The translations under genes were made by a program, and so were the position numbers. Positions 1 to 13,803 of a stretch of 42,114 bases of DNA are shown here, in pieces; the first letter of the stretch is position 1; each line of letters begins with the position of its first letter. The notes under the pieces were generated by a model. The model searched no databases. It was not told the DNA's origin and was given only the letters and a program-made list of their open reading frames with translations. Origin of the DNA: Opitutaceae bacterium (GTDB taxonomy: Bacteria; Verrucomicrobiota; Verrucomicrobiia; Opitutales; Opitutaceae); assembly GCA_019634615.1 (NCBI GenBank), contig JAHCAZ010000030.1, forward strand, positions 1 through 42,114. The letters are read 5' to 3'.

Positions 1-361
1 GGGGCCGCGGCCTTCATTTAGGCGCGGGGCGAGGGCGTCAGGAGAGTCGAAATTGGCGCGACGAGACATGTGATTGGGGGGGAAGGTTCGACGGGTGGGA
101 AAGGGGGCTTTTCGGCGGGAAAGGGTCGGTGGGTCGTTGTGTGCGGCATCATTGCACGACCCTTTCCGGTTTTTTCTGCGTAGTGGGCATTTCGGGCCCG
201 AAATGGCCCGGAAAGGGTCAGGCAAAAACCCCCGGAAAGGGTCTGGGTTGATCCACCCGGAAAGGCTCTTGGAACCGATTGTTAATTAAGGGTTTGGAAG
301 GCTAACAGCCGTCCCAATGAACTCAATCAGCGAATTTTTTAGGCCGCATCCATCGGCCTGA
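1..361. other. Non-coding left edge with repeat cluster
   Basis: I see no convincing gene in this stretch. Its main content is a group of short GGAAAGGG-type repeats (see 98-268). Open frames exist on both strands, including a minus-strand frame with an ATG at 69 that runs off the left edge, but none has recognisable sequence. The segment may be the end of a mobile element lying mostly outside the window, or the left flank of the defence island. Upstream sequence is needed to decide. Confidence 0.5.
98..268. repeat. Cluster of GGAAAGGGTC repeats
   Basis: The core CCGGAAAGGGTC occurs exactly at 208-219 and 232-243, with one mismatch at 257-268. It is present in inverted orientation at 158-169 (GACCCTTTCCGG). 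Shorter matches lie at 118-127 (GGAAAGGGTC) and 98-105 (GGAAAGGG). The last three copies are direct repeats spaced 24-25 bases apart, roughly two helical turns, so a protein could occupy one DNA face at each copy. Multi-site ends of this sort are known from IS21-like and Tn7-like elements, and iterons or operator arrays look similar. No transposase is visible here, so the role is open. Confidence 0.7.
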
Positions 362-403
362 ATGCCGCTTGCATGGCAAAATCCGTTAATACATAAAGTA
401 TAC

Positions 404-943
404 ATGAAAGAGAAACTAATCAGTGACATCGAGTCCCTGGAGGAGCGAGCGTTTCGCCTCATGGAGCGTGCTGCCGCCGAGAAGACACACTGGCACGTGG
501 AGCAACTAAATGCCCTGATTCAATTGCTGCGTCGTGATGCGGTAGAGCTAAATACTATCCTTCAGCGGCTTATGGCGACGCGCCTTCGCCTCGATGAGAT
601 CGAATTTCGTAATGCGAGGTTGGTCTCTTTCGTCATCAAGGTGACTGCGGGTATGATTAGGCAAAAAACTTTATCGCTGACGCCGGCCATACGCAAAGGC
701 GTCATTAGCGGAGGGGCGGCCATCATGATCGATTTTGGTGGAGAAGCAGGCTGCGTGGTATCCAGAGTTCTCACTGGCAATAACACGTTGAGAGCAAGAG
801 GCGCCGTTGGCCGCTTTTACCACGAACAAGGCATCAAGCCTGGCGAGCGAATCCATCTGATCCAGACACGCCATGACTGCTGGACGGTCAGGAAAGACGA
901 GTATTCGACAATGGCGACTAGCATACCCAACCATATTTCTTAA
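404..943 (+). CDS. Unrecognised 179-aa protein at island edge
   Basis: I do not recognise this protein. An ATG at 362 would give 193 residues, but the ATG at 404 (MKEKLISDIE) begins directly with the predicted helical region and is preferred. The first half is charged and helical, probably coiled-coil (about residues 1-85). The second half is rich in beta-type segments around GGAAIMIDFGGEAGCVVSRV and GRFYHEQGIKPGERIHLIQT, which looks like a small beta-barrel ending in WTVRK. The pattern 'GIKPGERI' recalls barrel-like nucleic-acid-binding domains, but this is only a visual impression. It lies about 245 bases upstream of the helicase gene on the same strand and in similarly less GC-rich DNA, so it may belong to the same island. 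It could be a regulator or accessory protein of the system. Confidence 0.55.
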   Translation: MKEKLISDIESLEERAFRLMERAAAEKTHWHVEQLNALIQLLRRDAVELNTILQRLMATRLRLDEIEFRNARLVSFVIKVTAGMIRQKTLSLTPAIRKGVISGGAAIMIDFGGEAGCVVSRVLTGNNTLRARGAVGRFYHEQGIKPGERIHLIQTRHDCWTVRKDEYSTMATSIPNHIS

Positions 944-1080
944 CGGGTAGTCGAAAGCGCCCCGATGTTTGCCGATCAACAAGATCGCTTTCCAAGAGAA
1001 ACTATACCCCGCGCTGAACCTAGCGAAAGCCCGGGGTGGGACAAAGGTTGGGACAACCTAAGAATTCAGGAATTTTGGTT

Positions 1081-1099
1081 TACGCTCGGCGCGAGCGTA
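1081..1099. promoter_or_regulatory. 8-bp perfect hairpin upstream of helicase
   Basis: TACGCTCG and CGAGCGTA form a perfect 8-bp stem with a 3-base loop in the gap between the 179-aa protein and the helicase gene. There is no T-run after it, so a classical intrinsic terminator is unlikely. It may be an operator or RNA structure controlling the operon. Confidence 0.45.
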
Positions 1100-1127
1100 T
1101 CCACCTTCTGCGCGAGTCTGCTTAATC

Positions 1128-1156
1128 GGCAAAGGTCATTCCAACAAACCTTTGCC
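1128..1156. promoter_or_regulatory. 9-bp inverted repeat 32 bases before helicase ATG
   Basis: GGCAAAGGT (1128-1136) and ACCTTTGCC (1148-1156) are perfect inverted repeats separated by 11 bases. The arm centres are 20 bases apart, about two helical turns, which fits a dimeric repressor operator. As RNA it could also form a leader hairpin just before the helicase start at 1189. No regulator gene is obvious nearby unless the 179-aa protein plays that part. Confidence 0.45.
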
Positions 1157-1188
1157 AGATTAGGTTAGACCGGCAGCGAACTCACAAG

Positions 1189-4755
<3,567 letters not shown>

Positions 4756-4824
4756 ACTCCGACGTTCGATGCATCCTCCAGAAAACGCCCAAAGAACCTG
4801 CGGTCTCTCTGTCATGAGGACCGC

Positions 4825-5325
4825 TTGAGTAGCATCATGAAGGCGGAATCGATCATCCAATACTTTGCTTATGGGTCGAATTTGAAGCTGTCCGAGATGT
4901 GCGGGACTTGCCCATCGGCTGTTCGCTTATTCCGCGCGATGCTTCCCAGACATGCGCTCGTTTTCCCGCGAAAATCTCTCATACGGCATTGCGGCGTAGC
5001 CGGCGTCGAGACTTCGGCAGTTAACTCGGTTTGGGGTGGAGTGTATGCGATTCCGGAGGAAGAACAGTCGCTACTGGAGGCACGCGAGGGATACCGACCG
5101 GGACGCCCTTTGTCTGAGAACTCCTATTTTCCCCAGGAAGTGACAGTCTATGAGGATGGCGACATGCAGAAACCGCACCGAGTCCTCACTTTTGTTGCAA
5201 ACCGACAGCCAAATACACCGTTACCGAGCCTCGAATACAGAAATCTCATCGTATCGGGAGCGAAGGAATGGAAACTTGGGGCGAACTACCTCGCGATCTT
5301 AGAGAATATCCAGATAGCTACCTAA
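4825..5325 (+). CDS. Gamma-glutamylcyclotransferase/AIG2-like protein in defence operon
   Basis: This 166-aa protein belongs to the gamma-glutamylcyclotransferase (GGCT/AIG2-like) fold. The substrate-binding loop YGSNL is at residues 16-20. The likely catalytic glutamate is E88 in [11 protein letters not shown], followed by a region where [12 protein letters not shown] and RVLTFVAN match the fold's strands. Family members release 5-oxoproline from gamma-glutamyl compounds, but the substrate here is unknown. The start is either TTG at 4825, four bases after GAGGA (4816-4820), or ATG at 4837, which is rather far from it. A 6-bp inverted repeat (4800-4805 with 4819-4824) could mask this ribosome-binding site. 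The gene follows the helicase by 69 bases and its stop shares a base with the methyltransferase start, implying translational coupling. Its presence between helicase and methylase is the oddest part of the operon. Confidence 0.8.
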   Translation: MSSIMKAESIIQYFAYGSNLKLSEMCGTCPSAVRLFRAMLPRHALVFPRKSLIRHCGVAGVETSAVNSVWGGVYAIPEEEQSLLEAREGYRPGRPLSENSYFPQEVTVYEDGDMQKPHRVLTFVANRQPNTPLPSLEYRNLIVSGAKEWKLGANYLAILENIQIAT

Positions 5326-8300
5326 TGATGAAAGTCCGCAAGAAGCTCATCGAAGTCGCCCTTCCACTCGAAGCGATCAACGCAGCATCTGCTCGCGAGA
5401 AATCCATTCGGCATGGGCATCCTTCGACTCTGCACTTGTGGTGGGCACGACGGCCCCTAGCAGCGGCGCGGGCGGTGATCTTCTCTCAGATGGTGGATGA
5501 TCCTTCGGAGTATGTGGACACGCTAAAGTCCGATCCGAAGCTTAAGCGTCAGGCGGAAAACCTTCTGAAGGCCCGTCACAAACGTTGGGAAGAAGCCACT
5601 GCAATTCTCAAGAAAGCCAAGGAGGCGGGCATCAGTGCGCCGGAGCCGGGGCCGGAGCCGAAACTCGACGACATCCTCGCCGAGATCGAGCGGCTGCGGC
5701 TCTTCCGCATCATCGAGGAACTGGTGCTGTGGGGCAACACGACGAACGAGGACGTGCTGAAAAAGGCGCGCGAGGAAATCTGGCAGAGCTGGCGGCGAAC
5801 CTGTGCGGAAGATGCCGGGCACCCGCGGTCGAAGGAGCTGTTCGACCGGCACAAGCTGCCCGCATTTCACGATCCCTTTGCCGGCGGCGGCGCGCTGCCG
5901 CTGGAGGCGCAGCGGCTCGGGCTGGAGGCGTATGCCAGCGACCTCAACCCCGTCGCCGTGCTCATCAACAAGGCCATGATCGAGATTCCGCCGAAGTTCG
6001 CGGGCCGGCCGCCGGTGAACCCGGACGCGCGGAAAGGCCAGCTTGGCACGAAGACTTGGCGCGGCGCGCAGGGGCTGGCCGAGGACGTGCGCTACTACGG
6101 TCAGTGGATGCGCGACGAGGCGGAGAAGCGCATCGGGCATCTCTACCCGAAGATCGAGATCACCGCCGCGATGGCGAAGGAGCGGCCCGACCTGAAATCG
6201 CTCGTCGGGCAAAAGCTCACCGTCATCGCGTGGCTCTGGGCGCGCACGGTGAAAAGCCCGAATCCGGCGTTCCGCAAGGTGGACGTGCCGCTCGCCTCCA
6301 CCTTCATGCTCGGGACGAAGCCGGGCAAGGAAGCCTGGGTCGAGCCGGTTATCGAGGACGGCAGCTATCGCTTCACGATTAAAATGGGCAAGCCGAAGAA
6401 TGCGGAGGCGGCGAAGAACGGCACGAAGCTCGCGCGCGGCGCGAACTTTCAGTGCGTGATGTCCGACACGCCCATCGCGGATGAATACATCAAGGCCGAG
6501 AGCATGGCGGGTCGCATGAGCGCACGGCTTATGGCGATCGTGGCAGAAGGCGAACGCGGGCGCGTCTATCTCTCTCCCACGCCAGAGCACGAAGCGGCGG
6601 CGGCGAAGGCGAAGCCGGAGTGGCTACCTGACCAACCGATGAATCGGGACACGCGGGATCTCGTAAGTGGTCGTGGTTACGGTTTCTTTACCTGGGCTGA
6701 CCTGTTCACTCTGCGCCAATCCGCTTTGCTCACGACTTTCTCCGACTCCTCGGGCAGAATTAAAGAACGTATTCACGCCGACGCTCTACGTGCGAACCTG
6801 CCAGACTCGCACGCGCTTGCGCAGGGCGGAACTGGGGCCCTCGCTTATTCACAAGCTGTTGCGGTGATGCTCGCCTTTGTTGTTTCAAAGCTGATCGAAT
6901 CGCACTCTACGATTTGCACCTGGAGCGCGGCGCCGAAAAACGAACTCGTCGTAAGCACATTCAGGCGGCAGGCGCTTCCGATGACGTGGGATTTCGCTGA
7001 GGCAAATCCGTTCGCGGATTCATCGGGTAGCGTAGAGAAGATAAAGGATGCCGTGGCACGAGTTGTTGACACAGCGTTCTGCGGAACGGCGGAAGGCCGG
7101 GCGCTTCAGGCGGACGCAGCAACGCAGACTGTCAGCGAAAGCAAAGTCGTTTCGACGGACCCGCCCTATTATGACAACGTCGCTTACGCTGATTTGTCGG
7201 ACTTCTTTTATGTGTGGCTGAGGCGTGCATTGCGCCCGGTGTTTCCAGAGCTGTGCGGGACGATGGTTGTCCCCAAAGCTGAGGAGCTGGTGGCATCCGC
7301 ATATCGACATGGGAGCAAGGAAAAAGCGGAAGCGTTCTTTCTCGCTGGCATGAGCAAGGCGATGCACCAAATTGCAGAACAGGCTCATCCAACTTTTCCA
7401 GTCACCATTTACTACGCCTTTAAGCAGGCAGAGAGCGAAGACGAGGCGGGAACGGCAAGCACCGGATGGGAGACATTTCTCGATGCAGTCATTCGTGCCG
7501 GGTTTGGAATTAGTGGCACTTGGCCCGCCCGAACGGAACGAGAAGGACGTAGCACAGGAATCGGCACCAACGCCCTTGCCTCCAGCATCGTCCTCGTCTG
7601 CCGGCCGCGAGCGGCGGATGCGCCGACGGCGACGCGGCGGGAGTTCGTGGCCGCGCTCCAGCGGGAGCTGCCGGAGGCGTTGCGGCATTTGCAGGCGGGC
7701 AACATTGCTCCGGTTGACCTCGCGCAGGCCGCCATCGGCCCAGGCATGGCTGTCTTCACCCGCTACGCGAAGGTGCTCGACGCGCAGGGTAACGCAATGC
7801 GGGTGCGCGAGGCGCTGGCACTCATCAACGAGACGCTCGACGCTGCGCTCGCTGAGCAGGAGGGCGATTTTGATCCCGACAGCCGGTGGGCGCTGGCGTG
7901 GTTTGAGCAATTCGGCTTTGAGGACGGCGAATACGGTGTGGCCGAGACGCTAAGCAAGGCAAAGAACACGAGCGTGGGTGGCCTAGTGCAGGCGGGAATC
8001 CTGTATTCGGCTCGTGGTAAGGTTCGACTCCTCAAATCCGAAGAGCTACCCATTGACTGGGATCCAGTGGCAGACGCTCGCCTTACTGCTTGGGAAACGG
8101 TGCATCATCTCATTCGGGTCCTGACCAGCGGCGGCGAAGGCGCTGCGGCTGAGCTCGTTACCAAGCTTGGCGTAAAGGCCGAGGCGGCCCGTGAGCTAGC
8201 CTACCGCCTCTACACTCTTTGCGAGCGCAAAAAGCGTGCCGCCGATGCCCTGTCCTACAACGGCCTTGTCCAGAGTTGGCCCGAGTTGTTGCGGCTGGCT

Positions 8301-8363
8301 GACGAAAGCGGGAAGCCCAAGGTGGCGGAGCAGGTCATGATGTTTGACGACGAAGGAGCATAA
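5325..8363 (+). CDS. Large DUF1156-type DNA methyltransferase
   Basis: This protein of about 1012 residues matches the DUF1156/COG1743 group of putative adenine-specific DNA methylases. The N-terminus [17 protein letters not shown] with [19 protein letters not shown] is characteristic of DUF1156. The SAM-binding motif is [17 protein letters not shown] (D183-G189), followed by [15 protein letters not shown]. The catalytic DPPYYDN lies at D612, far downstream. Motif I before a long insert before motif IV suggests an alpha-type order with target recognition in the roughly 425-residue insert. An ORF start at 5268 exists, but the ATG at 5325 (overlapping the preceding TAA, with a second ATG at 5328) starts just before the conserved domain. 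Base composition changes along the gene: about 5635-6640 and 7570-7930 are GC-rich, while 6640-7570 is not. It probably marks host DNA as self. No separate nuclease gene is seen next to it. Confidence 0.9.
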   Translation: MMKVRKKLIEVALPLEAINAASAREKSIRHGHPSTLHLWWARRPLAAARAVIFSQMVDDPSEYVDTLKSDPKLKRQAENLLKARHKRWEEATAILKKAKEAGISAPEPGPEPKLDDILAEIERLRLFRIIEELVLWGNTTNEDVLKKAREEIWQSWRRTCAEDAGHPRSKELFDRHKLPAFHDPFAGGGALPLEAQRLGLEAYASDLNPVAVLINKAMIEIPPKFAGRPPVNPDARKGQLGTKTWRGAQGLAEDVRYYGQWMRDEAEKRIGHLYPKIEITAAMAKERPDLKSLVGQKLTVIAWLWARTVKSPNPAFRKVDVPLASTFMLGTKPGKEAWVEPVIEDGSYRFTIKMGKPKNAEAAKNGTKLARGANFQCVMSDTPIADEYIKAESMAGRMSARLMAIVAEGERGRVYLSPTPEHEAAAAKAKPEWLPDQPMNRDTRDLVSGRGYGFFTWADLFTLRQSALLTTFSDSSGRIKERIHADALRANLPDSHALAQGGTGALAYSQAVAVMLAFVVSKLIESHSTICTWSAAPKNELVVSTFRRQALPMTWDFAEANPFADSSGSVEKIKDAVARVVDTAFCGTAEGRALQADAATQTVSESKVVSTDPPYYDNVAYADLSDFFYVWLRRALRPVFPELCGTMVVPKAEELVASAYRHGSKEKAEAFFLAGMSKAMHQIAEQAHPTFPVTIYYAFKQAESEDEAGTASTGWETFLDAVIRAGFGISGTWPARTEREGRSTGIGTNALASSIVLVCRPRAADAPTATRREFVAALQRELPEALRHLQAGNIAPVDLAQAAIGPGMAVFTRYAKVLDAQGNAMRVREALALINETLDAALAEQEGDFDPDSRWALAWFEQFGFEDGEYGVAETLSKAKNTSVGGLVQAGILYSARGKVRLLKSEELPIDWDPVADARLTAWETVHHLIRVLTSGGEGAAAELVTKLGVKAEAARELAYRLYTLCERKKRAADALSYNGLVQSWPELLRLADESGKPKVAEQVMMFDDEGA

Positions 8364-8366
8364 TCT

Positions 8367-11300
8367 ATGGCCACAACGAACCACGAACGGGTCGGCAAGG
8401 GAATGGAACTGTTACAGGCCGGGTTGCAGCCGTTCCTCGAAAGAGAACTGGCCGATGCGTATGGCGATAAGTGGCGCGAAAAGGCCAGGCAGATGCTGTC
8501 GGAGTCCAAACTCCAAGTTGGGGCCGCGACTATAGATGTTGCGGCACTACTGGTATTGCTCGACCGGGAGTGGAAAGACCTTTTCTCCCAACGCTTGGGC
8601 CGAGCACACCGCGCTATTGTCAATGAGCTGATCGCAGTGCGCAATAGTTGGGCCCATCAGGAAGCGTTTTCCAACGACGACACAGACCGGGCGCTCGACA
8701 GCGTGGCGCGCCTGTTGCGCGCGGTAGGCGCTGGCAAGGAGGCCGAGGCGGCTGACGAGATAAAGCACGAGCTGCGGCGGGCTAGCTTCGACCGAAAAGT
8801 CTATAACGAACGGCGCAAGGAAGCGTATCAGCCGATCGAGGGGGGGGCGCCGGCGGGGTTGATGCCATGGCGAAAGGTAGTAACGCCGCATCCTGATGTG
8901 GCCAAAGGTAACTACCTAGAGGCGGAGTTTGCAGCCGACCTCTGGCAGGTTTTCAAGGGTAACGCGGCCAAGGAATATGGCGATCCGCGGGAGTTCTTCC
9001 AACGGACCTTTCTCACCGCTGGTCTGCGCGAGCTAATTATCAGTGCGATTCGTCGCTGGCGGAAGGAAGCGGGTGGCAACCCGGTCGTTGAACTCCAGAC
9101 GACGTTTGGCGGTGGCAAAACCCATTCGATGCTGGCGCTCTATCACCTCGCGTCGGGTAAGCCGGCAAAGGAACTCGCAGGCATGGAAAGCGTGGTAGTT
9201 GAGCTCAGCGGGGGACCGCCGCAATCAATCAAGCGAGCGGTGTTGGTGGGTAACCAGCTCACTCCGGGACAAAGCGATCGAAAGGTTGATGGTGTCGAAG
9301 TGCGCACGCTGTGGGGCGAGTTAGCTTGGCAACTCGGCGGGAAGAAAGCCTACGAAAAGATTCGGCAAGCGGACGAGACGGCGACAAATCCCGGGGACGC
9401 CATTGGCACTGTTATCAGGGAAGCATCCCCGTGCCTGATTCTAATCGACGAGTGGGTGGCCTACGCGCGCCAGCTCATGGACGACCGCAAATTGCCGGGC
9501 GGAGATTTTGAGACGCAGTTCACTTTCGCGCAGACGTTGAGCGAACAGGTCAAGGCTATCCCTGGGGCTCTGCTGGTGGTCAGCATTCCAGCCTCAACCA
9601 CGGGCGACGGGGTTTCGCCAACCGAAGGCGTGAGCGACGAAGAAGTTGGCGGCAGTCGCGGACGTGAAGCGGTCGCACGGCTGCGGAATGTCTTTCAGCG
9701 CATCGCGTCGCAATGGCGGCCCGCGAACGCCGAGGAAAGCTACGAGATCGTGAGGCGAAGGCTCTTCGAGCCGATCACGGAGAAGGATGCGTTTACGCAG
9801 CGCGACCTCGTGGTCAGGGCGTTCTCAGATCACTACGCCAAACACCCGGGTGATTTTCCAGCGGAGTGCCGCGAAGGTGACTATGTGAGGAAGATGCAAC
9901 TGGCCTACCCGGTGCATCCGGAAATTTTCGAGCGACTTTATCAAGATTGGTCGGGTTTGGTGCGATTTCAGCGCACACGCGGTGTGCTGCGCTTGATGGC
10001 GTCAGTTATTCACCACCTGTGGGAGTCCGGCGATCAGGGGTTGTTAATCCTACCCGCGCACGTCCCGGTCGGCGCCCAGAAGATCGAAGGCGAATTAACC
10101 CGCTACCTTCCGTCAGGCTGGACGACAGTGATCGAGAAGGACGTGGACGGACCGGACGCGATGCCGAGCAAACTCGACCGCGACAAGCCGAACCTCGGTC
10201 GGATCTCGGCGACACGGCGGGTGGCGCGGACGCTTTTCATCGGGTCAGCACCGATGGCCGATGCGTCCAATCGAGGGATCGAAGACCGTCGGATCAAGCT
10301 GGGCTGTGCGCTGCCGGGCGAGGCACCGGCGGTGTTTGGCGACGCGCTTCGGTATCTCGCCCAGGCTGCCACCTACCTTTACCAGGACAGCGCGCGCTAC
10401 TGGTATGCGACTCAACCCACGGTGGCCAAGCTGGCCGCGGATCGCGCAGAAGAGTTGAAGCGGAACCGGGATAAGGTGCTGGAAGAGATCAAGGACAGGA
10501 TTCGTGTAGAGCTTCAGGATGGCAAGAAGCGCGGTGACTTTGAGCGGATCCATCCGTTCCCCGTCACGGGGGCTGAGGTGCCAGACGAGCACGCCACCGG
10601 GCTTGTTATCTTGGGGCCGGAAACGGAATGGTCCAAGGACGACAATACGCCAGCGCTCAAGGCGGCGAAGGCGATATTCGAGGCCCGAGGTAATACGCCG
10701 CGCCTCTACCGCAATGCCGTGGTGTTTCTCGCGCCAGAGCGCGCGCGACTGGAGGAACTTGAGCAAGCCGCGAGAGTTTACCTCGCATGGAAATCCATCA
10801 TGGCGGAATCAGAGGGTGATAGGCCCTCTTTAAATCTGGACAATTTTCAGCGCACACAGGGGGCAACCCAAAAGAAGATTGCGGACCAGACCGTGCAAAG
10901 TCGGATCGCCGAGACATTTAACATGATCTTGGTCCCGGTGCAGGAAAACCCTAAGGCGCCAGTGAGTTGGAATGCCATCAGGGTATCTGGAAACGACTCG
11001 CTGGCCGTGCGGGTCTGGAAAAAGCTGAAAAGTGACGAACTGCTTGTCGCCGGCCTGGGCGCCACGATACTGCGCAAGCATCTGGATGACGTGCCGCTTT
11101 GGCGAGGTGGGCACGTCGCGATCAAGCAGGTTGTCGATGATTTTGCACGCTACACCTACCTGCCGCGCCTAACTGGACCCGAGGTGCTAGCTCAAGCGAT
11201 GCGGGACGGTGTGGCCTCACTTACCTGGCAAACCGACACCTTCGCCTTTGCCGAGTCGCACGATGAGGCTGGCGATCGTTATCGTGGTTTACGTTGTGGC

Positions 11301-11735
11301 CAGATGATCTCGGTCGGAGCAGAGGACGGTGGATTGCTGGTCAAGGCAACGATCGCCCGCCAACAGCTTGATGCTGAACTTAAGCCGACGCCTCCCATTA
11401 GCGGAGAGAAGCCTGCGGGTGACAAAGGAAACAAGGATAGTGGCGGCGCAGCTCCAAATGAACAGGGCGGAACCACTCCCAAGCCTCCGCCAATCCCTGC
11501 AACGCGCCGTTACCATGGTTCAGTGGTGTTGGACACCATGCGTGTGGGGCGCGACGCCAGCCGCATAGCAGACGAGGTGATCGCTCATCTCGCGGGCCAA
11601 GTTGGCGCCAACGTTACGGTTCGCTTGGATATAGAGGCCAATCTGCCTAATGGCGCTTCCGATCAGCTGATCCGCATCGTCACCGAGAATGGCCGGACCT
11701 TGAAATTCGAGAATCACGGCTTTGAGAAGGAGTGA
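8367..11735 (+). CDS. HEPN-DUF499 ATPase of defence operon
   Basis: This 1122-aa protein has an N-terminal Swt1-like HEPN region (about residues 1-140) containing RNSWAH (R92-H97), which fits the Rx4-6H motif of HEPN ribonucleases. A DUF499-type ATPase follows, with Walker A TTFGGGKTHSMLA (K251) and Walker B LILIDEWVAYARQ (D361-E362). A low-complexity Gly/Lys/Pro linker (about residues 1010-1045) leads to a small C-terminal domain ending in LKFENHGFEKE. The ATG at 8367 has a good AAGGAG (8353-8358) eight bases upstream and lies three bases after the methyltransferase stop. DUF499 proteins are repeatedly found beside DUF1156 methylases. The HEPN motif suggests RNA cleavage or a regulatory dimer, with the ATPase as sensor or switch; that role is inference. 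It is the last gene of the operon. Confidence 0.88.
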   Translation: MATTNHERVGKGMELLQAGLQPFLERELADAYGDKWREKARQMLSESKLQVGAATIDVAALLVLLDREWKDLFSQRLGRAHRAIVNELIAVRNSWAHQEAFSNDDTDRALDSVARLLRAVGAGKEAEAADEIKHELRRASFDRKVYNERRKEAYQPIEGGAPAGLMPWRKVVTPHPDVAKGNYLEAEFAADLWQVFKGNAAKEYGDPREFFQRTFLTAGLRELIISAIRRWRKEAGGNPVVELQTTFGGGKTHSMLALYHLASGKPAKELAGMESVVVELSGGPPQSIKRAVLVGNQLTPGQSDRKVDGVEVRTLWGELAWQLGGKKAYEKIRQADETATNPGDAIGTVIREASPCLILIDEWVAYARQLMDDRKLPGGDFETQFTFAQTLSEQVKAIPGALLVVSIPASTTGDGVSPTEGVSDEEVGGSRGREAVARLRNVFQRIASQWRPANAEESYEIVRRRLFEPITEKDAFTQRDLVVRAFSDHYAKHPGDFPAECREGDYVRKMQLAYPVHPEIFERLYQDWSGLVRFQRTRGVLRLMASVIHHLWESGDQGLLILPAHVPVGAQKIEGELTRYLPSGWTTVIEKDVDGPDAMPSKLDRDKPNLGRISATRRVARTLFIGSAPMADASNRGIEDRRIKLGCALPGEAPAVFGDALRYLAQAATYLYQDSARYWYATQPTVAKLAADRAEELKRNRDKVLEEIKDRIRVELQDGKKRGDFERIHPFPVTGAEVPDEHATGLVILGPETEWSKDDNTPALKAAKAIFEARGNTPRLYRNAVVFLAPERARLEELEQAARVYLAWKSIMAESEGDRPSLNLDNFQRTQGATQKKIADQTVQSRIAETFNMILVPVQENPKAPVSWNAIRVSGNDSLAVRVWKKLKSDELLVAGLGATILRKHLDDVPLWRGGHVAIKQVVDDFARYTYLPRLTGPEVLAQAMRDGVASLTWQTDTFAFAESHDEAGDRYRGLRCGQMISVGAEDGGLLVKATIARQQLDAELKPTPPISGEKPAGDKGNKDSGGAAPNEQGGTTPKPPPIPATRRYHGSVVLDTMRVGRDASRIADEVIAHLAGQVGANVTVRLDIEANLPNGASDQLIRIVTENGRTLKFENHGFEKE

Positions 11736-11747
11736 CTGCCACAGGCA

Positions 11748-11785
11748 TACCGGCATTTACCTAAAGCATCTTTCGGATGCCGGTA
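11748..11785. repeat. 9-bp inverted repeat after defence operon
   Basis: TACCGGCAT (11748-11756) and ATGCCGGTA (11777-11785) are perfect inverted repeats 20 bases apart, 13 bases after the stop of the DUF499 gene. No T-run follows, so a classical terminator is doubtful. It could be an RNA 3' structure or a site at the island edge. Confidence 0.4.
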
Positions 11786-11829
11786 GCAGGTTGACAGCAG
11801 TGATTCGCTTGCGATAGCGCGCAAAGCAA

Positions 11830-11855
11830 AAGGCCCGGCTGTCTAGCCGGGCCTT
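11830..11855 (-). terminator. Intrinsic terminator of RNase E/G transcript
   Basis: AAGGCCCGGCT, a GTCT loop, and AGCCGGGCCTT form a perfect 11-bp GC-rich stem. Read on the minus strand the stem is followed by a U-rich stretch (GGGCCTTTTGCTTTG), as expected for a Rho-independent terminator. It lies 104 bases downstream of the RNase E/G stop codon. On the plus strand no T-run follows, so it would stop the defence operon less well. Confidence 0.75.
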
Positions 11856-11901
11856 GAAAACACAATTAACCGTTTCCGTTACAGGTCTATAAACGAAATC
11901 A

Positions 11902-11936
11902 ACGTTTCCGAAAACGGAAATAATGTTCGGAAACGT
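11902..11936. repeat. 11-bp palindromic repeat with CGTTTCCG motifs
   Basis: ACGTTTCCGAA (11902-11912) and TTCGGAAACGT (11926-11936) are perfect inverted repeats around a 13-base spacer that itself contains AACGGAAA. A further CCGTTTCCG lies near 11870. The A/T-rich CGTTTCCG cluster sits exactly between the island and the core gene for RNase E/G. It could be a regulatory site or the scar of an insertion. Confidence 0.55.
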
Positions 11937-11958
11937 AATTAACGTTCTCGACCATCGC

Positions 11959-13707
<1,749 letters not shown>

Positions 13708-13803
13708 GTGGCGGGTGGCGTTGCGGGTTCACGGGGCCCCGGCGCGCGGCGGTTGCGGCGCAGGAAATTCCGGCAGGGCGGTCGATGGCGCGAAGAAGCG
13801 ATT

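Noticed and set aside
1..69. Minus-strand frame with ATG at 69 running off the left edge
   Set aside because: Only 23 codons are visible, there is no ribosome-binding site, and no family is recognisable.
74..289. 71-aa frame on the plus strand
   Set aside because: It runs through the GGAAAGGGTC repeats and has a low-complexity, arginine- and glycine-rich sequence unlike a protein.
965..1168. 67-aa frame before the helicase gene
   Set aside because: It covers the two inverted repeats, lacks a ribosome-binding site and shows no recognisable sequence.
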